Positions 55,199 through 64,000 of a stretch of 64,000 nucleotides of DNA are shown here, in pieces. Positions within the stretch are counted from its first letter, which is position 1, and each line of letters starts with the position of its first letter. The translations under genes were made by a program, and so were the position numbers. The stretch spans positions 1 through 64,000 of the forward strand of contig NZ_AOIO01000029.1 of the NCBI RefSeq assembly GCF_000337555.1, in the 5' to 3' direction. Below the pieces are notes generated by a model that saw only the letters and a list, made by a program, of their open reading frames with translations, was not told the DNA's origin and ran no database searches. The DNA comes from Natrialba asiatica DSM 12278. GTDB lineage: Archaea > Halobacteriota > Halobacteria > Halobacteriales > Natrialbaceae.

Positions 55199-55315
55199 AC
55201 GTGGTACGTCCCGCCGTCGACATTTAAGTACGACGCTTTGGCTCGAGAGCGAGGACGGCCGGGATAGTCGAGTCGGCGAATGGGACCAGCAGAGCGACCG
55301 ATACTTACTGGCGCC

Positions 55316-55331
55316 GCTCGTTCGAACGAGC
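55316..55331. promoter_or_regulatory. 16-bp perfect palindrome abutting the CYTH start codon
   Basis: GCTCGTTCGAACGAGC ends on the base before ATG. With a TACTTAC box around 55302-55308, it covers the expected transcription start, so it could be an operator. Confidence 0.55.
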
Positions 55332-55958
55332 ATGTACGAGGTCGAAGTCAAGGTGCCCGCGACGCTCGAGGTCGTCCGGGCACGACTCGAGGATGCACCA
55401 CTCGAGGTAACGCCGCAGGGGGCTGTCGTCCAAACAGACACGTATTACGACGCACCGCACCGGTCGTTTCCCGAGACGGACGAGGCGCTTCGGATCCGGA
55501 GCGAGCACCACCAGTCCAGTCCGGCTGAGCCGAGCGAGACGGCCGAATCTGACGCCGGTCCCCACGACACCGCCCACGAGACGCGCGTCACCTACAAAGG
55601 CCCGCTCGTCGACGAGGAATCGAAGACCCGCGAAGAGATCGAAACCACCGTCGGTGATGCCGAGACGTTCGACGCCGTGCTGACGAACCTCGGGTTCGAG
55701 GCGGCCGCAACGGTTCGAAAGGAACGCGAGCGATACGCGGTCGTGCCCGCGGATGGAGCGGCGGACGAGTTCGAGTTCACAGTCACGCTCGATGCCGTCG
55801 ATGACGTTGGCGAGTACGTCGAAGTCGAGACCGAACTCGAGGACGAGCGTGCGCTCGAGTCCGCCCGAAACGGCGCGTACAACGTCCTTCGCGCACTCGA
55901 ACTCGACCCGGACGATCAGATCCGGACCTCGTACCTCGGGTTGTTACTCGAGTCGTGA
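55332..55958 (+). CDS. cyaB: CYTH-domain protein (class IV adenylate cyclase-like, CyaB)
   Basis: A 208-residue protein with the CYTH tunnel fold: opening YEVEVKVPA (E-x-E-x-K motif), TDTYYDAPHR, ALRIRSE, TYKGP, REEIETTV, KERERYAV and VEVETEL. These acidic/basic tunnel residues bind triphosphates. In archaea most are thiamine- or tri-phosphatase-like rather than cyclases, so the activity is open. Starts right after a palindrome; no operon partner. Confidence 0.85.
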   Translation: MYEVEVKVPATLEVVRARLEDAPLEVTPQGAVVQTDTYYDAPHRSFPETDEALRIRSEHHQSSPAEPSETAESDAGPHDTAHETRVTYKGPLVDEESKTREEIETTVGDAETFDAVLTNLGFEAAATVRKERERYAVVPADGAADEFEFTVTLDAVDDVGEYVEVETELEDERALESARNGAYNVLRALELDPDDQIRTSYLGLLLES

Positions 55959-56060
55959 GCGCAGTCGCCGACCGCGACGTCTTCTGGATAACTCCAGGGT
56001 ATTTTCCGGCGCAGCACTGTTTCCGCAAGTTATAGAAACTCGCTCCGTTTAGTGCCGGTA

Positions 56061-57266
56061 ATGAGCGAGCGGAACATCCGGGTCGAGCCAATCGACCGGC
56101 AGGCCGTCGAGGATCAGGAGGTCGAAATCGTCGAGCGAAAGGGGATTGGACACCCGGACTCTATCTGTGATGGGGTGGCCGAGAGCGTCGCCGGCGCGCT
56201 CGCCCGCGAATACCTCGACCGTGTGGGAGAAGTGCTTCACTTCAATACGGACGAGACGCAACTCGTCGCGGGGGAGGCGGCACCCGCCTTCGGTGGCGGC
56301 GAGGTCGTCGATCCGATCTACTTGCTGATCGTCGGCCGCGCGACCAAGCACTACGAGGGACAGACGATTCCGACCGAGACGATCGCGCTGCGGGCAGCAC
56401 GCGAGTATCTCGAGGAGACGATCCCCCAGCTCGAATGCGGCGAGGACATCGTCGTCGACGTGAAACTCGGCGAGGGAAGCGGGGATCTACAGGACGTATT
56501 CGGCGAGGACGAGGTGCGCGTCCCGATGGCCAACGACACCAGTTTCGGCGTCGGCCACGCGCCGCTGACCGAGACGGAGCAAATCGTCTCCGAGGCCGAG
56601 TCCCGACTCAACGGCGAGTTCGCCGCGGAGAACCCCTATCTGGGTCCGGACGTGAAGATCATGGGCAAGCGGGAAGGCGACACGATCGACGTCACCGTCG
56701 CGGCGGCCATGGTCGACGAGTTCATCGCGGATCTCGACGCGTACGCGGACGCCGTCGAGTCGGTCCGCGAGTTCGTCGCCGAGGTCGCGAGCGAACACAC
56801 GGATCGCGAGGTCGCCGTCCACGTGAACACGGCCGACGACTACGAGGAAGGGTCGATCTATCTCACCGTCACCGGGACCTCGGCCGAACAGGGCGACGAC
56901 GGTTCCGTCGGCCGCGGTAACCGCGCGAACGGGCTCATCACGCCCAATCGGTCGATGTCGATGGAGGCCACGAGCGGCAAGAACCCGGTCAACCACATCG
57001 GGAAGATCTACAACCTGCTCTCGACCCAGATCGCGGAGGAAGTCGTCTCCGAGGTCGACGGCATCCGCGACCTGCGCGTTCGCCTGCTTAGCCAGATCGG
57101 TCGCCCGATCGACCAGCCCCACGTCGCCGACGTGCACGTCGTCACCGACGACGGCGTCGCCCTCGAAGACGTGACGGACGAAATCAACGCGATCGTCGAT
57201 ACCGAACTCGCGAACGTCACCGAGATCACGCGCAAGATTATCGACGGCGAACTGACGACGTTCTAG
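56061..57266 (+). CDS. mat: S-adenosylmethionine synthetase (archaeal type)
   Basis: A 401-residue archaeal methionine adenosyltransferase. Markers: [20 protein letters not shown] (about 27-46), [30 protein letters not shown], and [19 protein letters not shown]. The ATG at 56061 is used because a TTATAG box is about 30 bases before it and three N-terminal codons upstream add nothing. Makes SAM for methylation, including the provirus methyltransferase. Confidence 0.96.
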   Translation: MSERNIRVEPIDRQAVEDQEVEIVERKGIGHPDSICDGVAESVAGALAREYLDRVGEVLHFNTDETQLVAGEAAPAFGGGEVVDPIYLLIVGRATKHYEGQTIPTETIALRAAREYLEETIPQLECGEDIVVDVKLGEGSGDLQDVFGEDEVRVPMANDTSFGVGHAPLTETEQIVSEAESRLNGEFAAENPYLGPDVKIMGKREGDTIDVTVAAAMVDEFIADLDAYADAVESVREFVAEVASEHTDREVAVHVNTADDYEEGSIYLTVTGTSAEQGDDGSVGRGNRANGLITPNRSMSMEATSGKNPVNHIGKIYNLLSTQIAEEVVSEVDGIRDLRVRLLSQIGRPIDQPHVADVHVVTDDGVALEDVTDEINAIVDTELANVTEITRKIIDGELTTF

Positions 57267-57277
57267 TTTTCGGACCC

Positions 57278-58753
57278 CTATTCCGTTGCGTTCTCGGCTG
57301 TTGATTCCGCCGACGCCGACAGTTGGCGCACGGTCGAGCGGACCGCCACAACGCTTTCTCGCTGTTCGCGCGTCGACTCGGAGATCGTCTCGAGTTCGTC
57401 GCGGAGGCCGTTCATCTCGTCGACGGCGAGGTCGACCGTCGCGGCGATTTCCTCGCTGCCGGCGGCCTGATCGTCGATCGCGGTCGCGACTTCGCCGACG
57501 CCGGCCGCCGCGTCGTCGATTGCGGTGGCGATGTCGTCGAGTCGGGCCAGCGCGTTTTCGACGCGGTCGACGCCGTCGTCGATTCGGTCGGTCGTCGTCT
57601 CGAACTGGTCGGCCGTGGACTCGATTTCCGCCTGCACGTCCTCGATCGTCGCCTCGATCCGGCCCGCCTGTTCCTGAGTCTCTTCGGCCAGCGACTTAAC
57701 CTCGCTGGCGACGATGGCGAAGCCGGCACCCTCCTCGCCGGCCTGTGCGGCCTCGATCTGGGCGTTGAGCGCCAGGATGTTCGTCTGGTCGGCGATGCCG
57801 TCGATAACGTCGACGATCTCGCCGATTTCGTCGATGCTCTCGTGGAGCGTTTCGATATCCGCCGACACGTCTTCGGCGGCGTCCGACACGGACTCCATCG
57901 TCTCGATAGCGCCGCTCGCAGCGTCTGCACCCTCGTCGGCGAGGTCGGCGGCCTCGTCGCTGGTCCGCTGCACCGTTTCCGTCGTCGACACGATCTCCTC
58001 GATGGTCGCGCTCTGGTCCGAGACCTCCGAGGCGATGGTCTCCATGCGCTGGGTCTGTTCGACGCCGAGTTCGTGAATTCGATCGATGGTGTCCGTTATC
58101 GCCTCCGTATTCGCCTCGAGTTCGACGACTTCGGACTGGACCTGTTGGGAGACGGTCTCCTGTAATTCCTCGAACTCCTGGCGCTGGTGGACGAACTCGG
58201 TTACGTCCGGCGTCGCCTCGAACGCACCGATGGCGTTCCCGTCGGGGTCCCGAAGCGGGACGGCGTACACCTGGTGGTAGCGATCCGAGTGTGGGACCGT
58301 CCGGGTATCGTTCTCCTGAATCGGCTCGTTTCGGCGGATGACCTTCTCCGCGAGGGTCTCGCTCTCGCCTTCGGTTTCGAAGATGTCGTAGGCGTTTTCC
58401 CCCAGGACGCGGTCGGCACCCGTCCCGTTGAGATCCGTCATCGCCCCGTTCCAGTTCGTGATCTCGCCGCCCGCAGCGACGGCGAACGCGCCCTCGGGGA
58501 AACAACCGACGAGTTGCGTGTACAGCGACCGCCAGAAGTCCCGCTCCCGCCGGATTCGACTGAACTCGTCGCCCTCATCGGCGCTCCTCTCGTCAGTGTC
58601 CCCACTACCGCTCGCCCGCTCACCGTGCGCTGTCTCCTCGCCCGAGGCGAGATACTGCTCGAGGAGCGCACTCTCGCCCTGACTGTGACCGGTTCGCGTC
58701 GAATCCACCGCTTCAGTACCCGTCCGTGTTTCGCGTGCCAACGGCTCGCTCAT
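57278..58753 (-). CDS. Soluble chemotaxis-type transducer with PAS domain
   Basis: A 491-residue protein lacking membrane spans. A PAS-like domain lies at about 85-195 (GAFAVAAGGEITNWNGAMTD; FEATPDVTEFV). The rest is a long coiled coil with the conserved receptor tip LNAQIEAAQAGEEGAGFAIV (about 315-335), which binds CheA/CheW. It would sense a cytoplasmic or redox cue. The start at 58753 suits a GATTATAG box about 33 bases upstream; the Met at 58774 is the alternative. Confidence 0.9.
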   Translation of the reverse strand: MSEPLARETRTGTEAVDSTRTGHSQGESALLEQYLASGEETAHGERASGSGDTDERSADEGDEFSRIRRERDFWRSLYTQLVGCFPEGAFAVAAGGEITNWNGAMTDLNGTGADRVLGENAYDIFETEGESETLAEKVIRRNEPIQENDTRTVPHSDRYHQVYAVPLRDPDGNAIGAFEATPDVTEFVHQRQEFEELQETVSQQVQSEVVELEANTEAITDTIDRIHELGVEQTQRMETIASEVSDQSATIEEIVSTTETVQRTSDEAADLADEGADAASGAIETMESVSDAAEDVSADIETLHESIDEIGEIVDVIDGIADQTNILALNAQIEAAQAGEEGAGFAIVASEVKSLAEETQEQAGRIEATIEDVQAEIESTADQFETTTDRIDDGVDRVENALARLDDIATAIDDAAAGVGEVATAIDDQAAGSEEIAATVDLAVDEMNGLRDELETISESTREQRESVVAVRSTVRQLSASAESTAENATE

Positions 58754-58860
58754 TACGCTGGACAGTCCGTCCATCGACTATAATCTCTCTGGCCGTTTCC
58801 CTCGATACGTCGCCGTCTGAGACGAGTTCTCACGCGATCGTCGCTCGTAATCCCCTTATG

Positions 58861-58882
58861 GCCCGCCTCCCTAGCGGCGGGC
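58861..58882. promoter_or_regulatory. Hairpin abutting thiI start
   Basis: GCCCGCC (58861-58867) and GGCGGGC (58876-58882), stem 7, loop 8, then ATG. A CCTTATGG box immediately precedes it, so the dyad lies between TATA box and start. Confidence 0.5.
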
Positions 58883-60061
58883 ATGCATCCGCCGGGAGCC
58901 GACACCGTCCTCGCCCGCCACGGGGACGTTAACACAAAGAGCAACACCGTCAAGCGGTACATGGAGGACCGCCTCGCCGAGAACATCGAGGCCCTCCTCG
59001 CCGACCGCTCGATCCCCGGCGAGGTCGAACGCCGGTGGAACCGTCCGCTGATCCACACCGACGAGGAGCACGTCGACGCCGCGACCGACGCCGCGACCGA
59101 CGCATTCGGCGTCGTCTCCGCCAGCCCCGCCCTGACGGTCGACACCGCCATGGGCGAAATCTGTACGGCGCTCGCGGAAACCGCCCGCGCGTGCTACGAC
59201 GGCGGCGCGTTCGCCGTCGACGCCCGCCGGGCCGACAAGAGCCTGCCCTACACGAGCGAAGAACTCGCCCGCGAGGGCGGCACCGCCATCTGGGAGGCCG
59301 TCGAGGACGAGTTCAGTCCCGAAGTCGACCTCGATAACCCGGACCTCACCTTCGGCGTCGAGGTCCGCGAAGACTTCGCGTTTATCTACCTCGAGACGGT
59401 CCCGGGGCCGGGCGGCCTGCCGCTCGGGGCCCAGGAGCCGGTCATCGCCCTGATCAGCGGCGGGATCGACTCGCCGGTCGCGGCCTACGAACTGATGAAA
59501 CGCGGGAGTCCGGTCGTCCCGGTCTACGTCGACCTCGGGGCCTACGGCGGTATCGACCACGAGGCGCGCGCGATGGAGACGGTGCGAACGCTCTCGCGGT
59601 ACGCGCCGAACTTCGACATGCCGGTCTACAAGGTTCCCGGCGGCGAGACGGTCGATCGTCTCGTGGAGACGATGGAACAGGGCCGGATGCTTTCGCTGCG
59701 GCGATTCTTCTACCGAACGGCGGAGCACCTCGCCGAGCGGGTCGACGCCCACGGCATCGTCACCGGCGAAGCCGTGGGCCAGAAGTCGAGCCAGACCCTC
59801 CAGAATCTCGGCGTCACCAGCCGCGCGACGCGACTCCCGATCCACCGTCCGCTTCTCACCCGGGACAAACCGGAAATCGTCGCTCAAGCCCGCGAGATCG
59901 ACACCTACACGCAGTCGACGATCAACGCCGGCTGCAACCGCGTGGCACCAGACCGCGTCGAGACGAACGCTCGGCTCGAGCCGCTGCTCGAACACGAGCC
60001 CGACGACCTCTTCGAGCGGGCCGAAGACGCGGCGAAACGCACTGAACTCGTCGAACCCTGA
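58883..60061 (+). CDS. thiI: tRNA 4-thiouridine synthetase
   Basis: A 392-residue protein. NFLD/THUMP region at about 1-165 (VKRYMEDRLAENIEALL; LDNPDLTFGVEVREDFAFIY is the THUMP strand, given in outline), then PP-loop ATPase SGGIDSPVAAYELMKRG (about 193-209). No rhodanese domain at the C-terminus, as in other archaea, so another persulfide donor is needed. Introduces s4U8 in tRNA and may contribute to thiamine biosynthesis. Confidence 0.9.
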   Translation: MHPPGADTVLARHGDVNTKSNTVKRYMEDRLAENIEALLADRSIPGEVERRWNRPLIHTDEEHVDAATDAATDAFGVVSASPALTVDTAMGEICTALAETARACYDGGAFAVDARRADKSLPYTSEELAREGGTAIWEAVEDEFSPEVDLDNPDLTFGVEVREDFAFIYLETVPGPGGLPLGAQEPVIALISGGIDSPVAAYELMKRGSPVVPVYVDLGAYGGIDHEARAMETVRTLSRYAPNFDMPVYKVPGGETVDRLVETMEQGRMLSLRRFFYRTAEHLAERVDAHGIVTGEAVGQKSSQTLQNLGVTSRATRLPIHRPLLTRDKPEIVAQAREIDTYTQSTINAGCNRVAPDRVETNARLEPLLEHEPDDLFERAEDAAKRTELVEP

Positions 60062-60271
60062 GCCGGAAACGGAGTTGTCCGCGATAGAGACTCTTCTGAA
60101 GCGCTGATCCGAGTAATCCCATCAGAGAATAATCGGTTTGACACCCTCAGCGGGAAGTACTGGTGAGAGCGGTCCCAGCAGAGCCGTCGGTCTATTTGCT
60201 GTCTGCCAAGAATCGCGTATTGAATGCAGAGCGTGAATTGAACGGTGGAAGGGAATCGCTCGAGCGTGAGT

Positions 60272-60619
60272 TCACTGTAGGTTCGACGAGAACAATCTAA
60301 GGACTACGAGACTCCAGAGAACGAGTCCAATCCCGTAGAAAAAGAGTCGTACCTGGAACGGAGTGTCGGAGGATACTCCCGGCCAGATTCCCGTATCATC
60401 GACCGTCGTTCCTAACTCACCATACTCACCGTACCCGGACTCACCCGAAGTGACCTGTCCAGCAGTACCCCCACCGACCGCAATACAGATGACGCCAAGG
60501 CCGGCCAGTCCCAAGATGAGGACTCCCGAGTGGGTGAGACCGTACACGAACGCGACGGTCACGACACCCAACACGCAAGTATCCATCGCCAGCGGTTTTA
60601 ATAACCGTGTCAAATTCAT
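60272..60619 (-). CDS. Small membrane protein
   Basis: A 115-residue protein with hydrophobic segments at about 13-30, 32-50 and 90-112, and a Gly/Ser/Asp loop between (GESGYGEYGELGTTVDD). I use the Met at 60619; the longer frame overlaps the divergent gene region. Not recognised. Confidence 0.6.
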   Translation of the reverse strand: MNLTRLLKPLAMDTCVLGVVTVAFVYGLTHSGVLILGLAGLGVICIAVGGGTAGQVTSGESGYGEYGELGTTVDDTGIWPGVSSDTPFQVRLFFYGIGLVLWSLVVLRLFSSNLQ

Positions 60620-60808
60620 CGCTAACGAGTGGTGTATATATACTGGCGGATTATTAACATTCGGATCCCGTGACAGATACGTAAGTCTATTTAATGGCTG
60701 TTCAACGGTGAAAGTATCGAACCAATAGGTATAACGGAGTCGTCGCTGCGACGGATCGCGGTGAATCCACGCGATAGAGTGATCTACACGCTGCACGAAA
60801 AGCCTCCT

Positions 60809-61246
60809 ATGAGCCCCGAGTTCACTGAGAAGGAGACCGTTTGGGGTCGTCACTCCAATCCGAAAAGCGGCTGGAGTCGATTGGGTGCTGGGTTTGTAAT
60901 CGTTGCTGCACTCTACTATCGCGACTGGAGGGTAATTGGACTCACAGCTCTGTTCTTGGTGATCAATCCGGTGTTGTTCCCCGAACCCGCCGAAGAGCCG
61001 GACGACTGGATGTACGCGGTCGTGCGGGCCGAAGAACGCTGGACGAACGACGGACATCGCCTCGTCGGCCTCGGCTATCCGCAGATTCTTAATACGCTGA
61101 GCGTTCCAATCGGGCTCTACGGCCTCTACGCTGCGTATAAGCGGAAGCCGATTTCGACGGTGGTTTTCCCGCTCGCTTCAGCGGGACTCAACCAGTGGTG
61201 TATGAAGAAAATCATCGACCACTACCGAGAACTCGATTCTCGATGA
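60809..61246 (+). CDS. DUF6653-like membrane protein
   Basis: A 145-residue protein with three or four hydrophobic segments (ALYYRDWRVIGLTALFLVINPVL; LGYPQILNTLSVPIGLYGLYAAY) and Trp-rich N-terminus (ETVWGRHSNPKSGWSR). The pattern WxRHSNPKSGWSR is typical of a halobacterial membrane family annotated DUF6653. Start chosen at the Met before SPEFTEKE. Confidence 0.7.
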   Translation: MSPEFTEKETVWGRHSNPKSGWSRLGAGFVIVAALYYRDWRVIGLTALFLVINPVLFPEPAEEPDDWMYAVVRAEERWTNDGHRLVGLGYPQILNTLSVPIGLYGLYAAYKRKPISTVVFPLASAGLNQWCMKKIIDHYRELDSR

Positions 61247-61396
61247 AAATCGGTCCGCAGATGTCGACCGCCTCCCGCGACTCTTTCGAGAGATCTACGC
61301 CCCGTACTCGGCACCGCTCGACAACCATCTGCGGGCAGGGTGTGATCAATTCGGCCGGTGCGAGCAACTGATCGATTCGATCCGCATATCTCTCGG

Positions 61397-62467
61397 TTAC
61401 TCGAGTTCAGCCCCAACTGCCTCCGCAACTGATGCGAACCCGTCGCGTTCGAGCAGGTTCACGAGACCGCGGTTGATTCGTTTCGCGGTCGAGGGGCCCC
61501 GGTAGACGAAGCCGGTGTACAACTGGACGAGCGACGCGCCGGCGCGGATCTTCCGGTAGGCGCTCGCGGCCGAATCGACGCCGCCGACGCCGATGATCGG
61601 TAGGTCGCCGTCGGTGTGTTCGGCGATCGTGCGGATGACCGCCGTCGAGCGCTCCTCGAGCGGTTTGCCGCTCAGGCCGCCCCACTCCTCGCGCCGCGGC
61701 GAGGCGAGGTTCTCGCGGTCGGTCGACGTGTTCGTCGCGACGATGCCGTCGAGGTCGAACGCCCGAACGATGTCGACGAGTTCGAGAATCGACTCGGCGG
61801 GTTCGTCGGGACCGACCTTCACCAGGATCGGCACGTCCGCGTCGTTTTCGGCTTCGAGCGTCTCGAAAATCTCTCGGAGGTGGTCGGGGGAGGCCTCGTC
61901 GAACTCGTCGGGCGTGTTCGGACAGGAGACGTTGACGACGACGTAGTCGGCGAACGGCGAGAGGCGGTCGAAGACGCGCCGGTAGTCCTCGACGGCTTCG
62001 CGCTCCGTCGACGAGTTCATCTTGCCGATGTTCACGCCGAGCGGAAAGTCGGGCGCGCCGTCGGTCTCGAGTCGGGACTTGACCCGCTCCATCCCCTGGC
62101 CGTTGAACCCCATGCGGTTGACCATCGCCTCGTCCTCGCGCAGGCGGAACAGCCGCGGCCGGTCGTTGCCGCCCTGCGAGTAGGGCGTCACGGTGCCGAT
62201 TTCGACGAACCCGAAGCCGAGCGCCGCGAGCGCGTGGGTTATCTCGGCGTTCTTGTCGAAACCGGCCGCGATCCCGACCGGGTTCGGGAACGTCGTGTCG
62301 AACAGGTCGACGCAGAGTGCGGGATGGTCGTACTGGTAAGCCGCCGCCACGGCCGCCCGCGTCGGCCTAGTGGACTGTGCCGCCCGGAGCGTCCGCTTCC
62401 CGAGGCCGTGGGCCGTCTCGGCCGGAAGCCGGAACGCGAGCGGGCGAACTCGCGAGTACAGCGTCAT
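61397..62467 (-). CDS. pyrD: Dihydroorotate dehydrogenase (class 2)
   Basis: A 356-residue flavoprotein. N-terminal amphipathic helix region (LYSRVRPLAFRLPAETAHGLGKRTL), FMN/substrate motifs NPVGIAAGFDKNAE (about 62-75), NRMGFNGQGM, VVNVSCPNTP, ILVKVGPDE, ATNTSTDR, SGKPLEERST, and C-terminal VQLYTGFVYRGP. Uses quinone; follows the class 2 length. Start at the ATG before TLYSR. Pyrimidine synthesis, as pyrB/pyrI upstream but not in one operon. Confidence 0.95.
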   Translation of the reverse strand: MTLYSRVRPLAFRLPAETAHGLGKRTLRAAQSTRPTRAAVAAAYQYDHPALCVDLFDTTFPNPVGIAAGFDKNAEITHALAALGFGFVEIGTVTPYSQGGNDRPRLFRLREDEAMVNRMGFNGQGMERVKSRLETDGAPDFPLGVNIGKMNSSTEREAVEDYRRVFDRLSPFADYVVVNVSCPNTPDEFDEASPDHLREIFETLEAENDADVPILVKVGPDEPAESILELVDIVRAFDLDGIVATNTSTDRENLASPRREEWGGLSGKPLEERSTAVIRTIAEHTDGDLPIIGVGGVDSAASAYRKIRAGASLVQLYTGFVYRGPSTAKRINRGLVNLLERDGFASVAEAVGAELE

Positions 62468-62564
62468 CGACAGCCCCTCGGTGTGGCTGGTAGGTAAACG
62501 TCCCGGGACGGAGTCGACAACGGGCGCGCGTTCGCTCGAGGAGTCGGTTCTTCGGCGGTGGTTC

Positions 62565-62903
62565 TCAGGAGTCGTCAGGGTCGCCAATGCAGTCAGCCGT
62601 CGGCCCGAATTCGGCCGCGAGTAGCTCCGGAACGTCTTCGGGCGTAACGTCCGAGTACCAGGTGTTTCGCGGCTGAATCGTGATCGCGACACCGTCCTCG
62701 CTGCACAGGCCGAGACACGAAGTCGTCCCGACGGAAACCGCCGTCCAGAACGCGTCTCGCTCGCGCAACCAGTCTTTGACCGCCGCAACCGTCTCCTCGG
62801 CACCGACTGTTCCGCAACTCGCGTGCTCCGACTCGCGGGCGTTGGTACAGACGAAGACGTGCGCGTCGAGGCGCTCGCGGTGGCGCTCGGTCTGGTCTTT
62901 CAT
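62565..62903 (-). CDS. Thioredoxin-like [2Fe-2S] ferredoxin, last gene of cbt operon
   Basis: A 112-residue protein of the thioredoxin-like ferredoxin type: HVFVCTNARESEHASCG (about 15-31) and SCLGLCSEDGVAI (about 62-74) supply four Cys for a [2Fe-2S] cluster. The start overlaps cbtA by four bases. Such proteins accompany cobalamin/cobalt genes in haloarchaea; role inferred from context. Confidence 0.82.
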   Translation of the reverse strand: MKDQTERHRERLDAHVFVCTNARESEHASCGTVGAEETVAAVKDWLRERDAFWTAVSVGTTSCLGLCSEDGVAITIQPRNTWYSDVTPEDVPELLAAEFGPTADCIGDPDDS

Positions 62904-63694
62904 GAATGCAAACTCGTGAGAGCGACTCGCTGTTCGGTACTCGCTCGGTCTCGGGTTCGGGTCTGGAGCCAGCCGAAACAGCCGGCGACGAGCGCCCAGA
63001 GTGCGGCCTGGCTGAGCGCGGTCAGTCCCCGGAACGCGGTGACGAGTTCGCCCGGGATTGTACCGCTCTCGACGATCGTCGGTGCTGCGAGAGTCGTCAC
63101 GGCCGCGAGAGCGACGATTGGGAGGGCTGCAAGACACAGTCCGAGCGGGCGGCTTCGCGTCGAGCCACGGCGGTAGCCGTAGATCGCAGTTGCGGCGATG
63201 ATTGCGCCCGCGAGCACGAGTCCGCCGTAGACGGCGATGCGGATCGTCGGGGTGTACGCCTGCTCCGCGCCGGGCGTCGCCGGCGGCAGAACGAGCCACG
63301 GGGCGCCCGAGACGGCGAGAAATCCAGCGCCGGCCAGCACGTAGCCCTTGATCGACCCGCGTCCGGGGAGTGCGGGTTCGAGGAAGTAGAAGGCGAGTGC
63401 GAAGGCGGCTCCCAGCAAGATGCCCCAGAAGACGCCGCTACCGATGCTCACGACGGCAGTCGTCGTTTCGCCGACCGCGTGGGCGTGCTCGCCAGCAGCG
63501 TGGGCATGTTCGCCGGCGGTATGTGCGTGTTCGCCGGCGTGGGCGTGTTCGTGGCTGCTTTCAGCGCCGCCCCCCTCGGCGAGGGCTTCCATGTATCCGA
63601 CCAGCGGATTCGCGACCAGCGTGACGTAGAGGCCGTAGGCGATGCCCGCGAGTGCACCTGCGAGCACGCCTCGCTTGAGGTAGTCGACGAGCAT
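62900..63694 (-). CDS. cbtA: CbtA cobalt transporter subunit-like
   Basis: A 264-residue membrane protein with five hydrophobic segments. A His-rich loop (SSHEHAHAGEHAHTAGEHAH, about 47-66, continuing) is characteristic of CbtA proteins and can bind cobalt or another metal. Overlaps both neighbours (cbtB upstream by one base, ferredoxin by four), indicating coupling. Confidence 0.88.
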   Translation of the reverse strand: MLVDYLKRGVLAGALAGIAYGLYVTLVANPLVGYMEALAEGGGAESSHEHAHAGEHAHTAGEHAHAAGEHAHAVGETTTAVVSIGSGVFWGILLGAAFALAFYFLEPALPGRGSIKGYVLAGAGFLAVSGAPWLVLPPATPGAEQAYTPTIRIAVYGGLVLAGAIIAATAIYGYRRGSTRSRPLGLCLAALPIVALAAVTTLAAPTIVESGTIPGELVTAFRGLTALSQAALWALVAGCFGWLQTRTRDRASTEQRVALTSLHS

Positions 63695-63879
63695 CAGTGA
63701 CAGGTCACACCGACTGCGTGTCGAAAGTTGTGCAGCGAGTCGTGAACGAGCGGTTCTTGGACGAATAGAAGTGTAAACGCCACTGTTGCAACGAGCGCGA
63801 AGACGAGCGCTAATTGTGCGGTCGTGTGATCGTCGCGGGCAGTTTCGATTCGATCGTGAACGGTTTCGGTCGCCGTCAT
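63694..63879 (-). CDS. cbtB: CbtB cobalt transporter subunit-like
   Basis: A 61-residue single-span protein (LALVFALVATVAFTLLF) ending in a His motif HDSLHNFRHAVGVTCH, diagnostic of CbtB. I take the second Met, closer to the promoter box ATTATAC. Stop and cbtA start share one base. Confidence 0.88.
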   Translation of the reverse strand: MTATETVHDRIETARDDHTTAQLALVFALVATVAFTLLFVQEPLVHDSLHNFRHAVGVTCH

Positions 63880-64000
63880 GAAAATCAACTTTCCCTACTG
63901 AAAGTATAATTGTAAAACTACCGGTCGCTCTTCGGTCGGCGTGTCCCGCCAACCGGACCTGTTACCCGTTCACGAGACCGAGGCTGGACGTCCCGATATC
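63880..64000 (-). promoter_or_regulatory. Promoter region of cbt operon
   Basis: On the minus strand AATTATACTTT lies about 35 bases before the cbtB ATG. I looked for a cobalamin riboswitch and did not see its conserved box, though the window ends here. Confidence 0.4.

Noticed and set aside
63880-64000. Cobalamin riboswitch upstream of cbtB
   Set aside because: Conserved box not seen; the window ends too soon for a full search.

Overview
The window is chromosomal DNA of a haloarchaeon. Proteins are strongly acidic, genes are GC-rich with G/C-ended codons, and many promoters have a TATA-like box about 25 bases before a start codon with little or no leader. Gene content is archaeal/haloarchaeal: ADP-forming acetate-CoA ligase, archaeal methionine adenosyltransferase, PyrI, HTH_10 (Bat-type) regulators, a soluble chemotaxis-type transducer and CbtAB. 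The genus cannot be fixed from sequence alone; I would guess the Natrialba/Natrinema/Haloterrigena side of the class.

Bases 1-9343 are host. They carry the end of a metal-ion ABC transporter operon (binding protein, ATPase, permease), the ADP-forming acyl-CoA ligase overlapping a BioD-like/DRTGG protein, a winged-helix regulator, a PRC-barrel protein, a TrkA-N/DHH phosphoesterase and tRNA-Lys(CTT).

Bases 9321-45470 are a provirus of about 36 kb inserted at the 3' end of that tRNA gene. A 26-bp copy of the tRNA 3' end recurs at 45445-45470 beside a tyrosine integrase. It is a head-tail (Caudoviricetes) provirus with siphovirus-like content. A leftward late operon (about 32848 to 11342) encodes small zinc-finger/HNH proteins, terminase, portal, a lipoate-ligase-like protein, an adhesin, prohead protease, major capsid protein, head-tail connectors, tail tube, tail chaperones with a lambda-type -1 frameshift, tape measure and tail-tip proteins. 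A rightward early cluster (40463-42956) holds a PrimPol-like replication protein, winged-helix proteins and a PD-(D/E)XK-like nuclease. Cargo includes a 1380-residue type IIG restriction-modification enzyme and an unrecognised gene beside attL. About 2 kb around 38-39.6 kb appears non-coding and is full of dyads. Two signals stand out: a 40-41 bp palindromic element in four copies, in opposite orientation at the two flanks, and a GTCGCA motif 0-3 bases before the start codon of eight early and late genes.

Bases 45471-64000 are host again: a Tat-exported beta-helix protein, an HTH_10 regulator, enoyl-CoA hydratase, an acidic-repeat protein, pyrB-pyrI, a RecA/KaiC-like protein with a degenerate P-loop, a membrane-protein gene broken at its start by an 8-bp tandem repeat, an FKBP-type isomerase, a CYTH protein, methionine adenosyltransferase, a soluble transducer, ThiI, dihydroorotate dehydrogenase and a CbtB-CbtA-ferredoxin operon. 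Two host genes (CYTH and thiI) have perfect dyads abutting the start codon.
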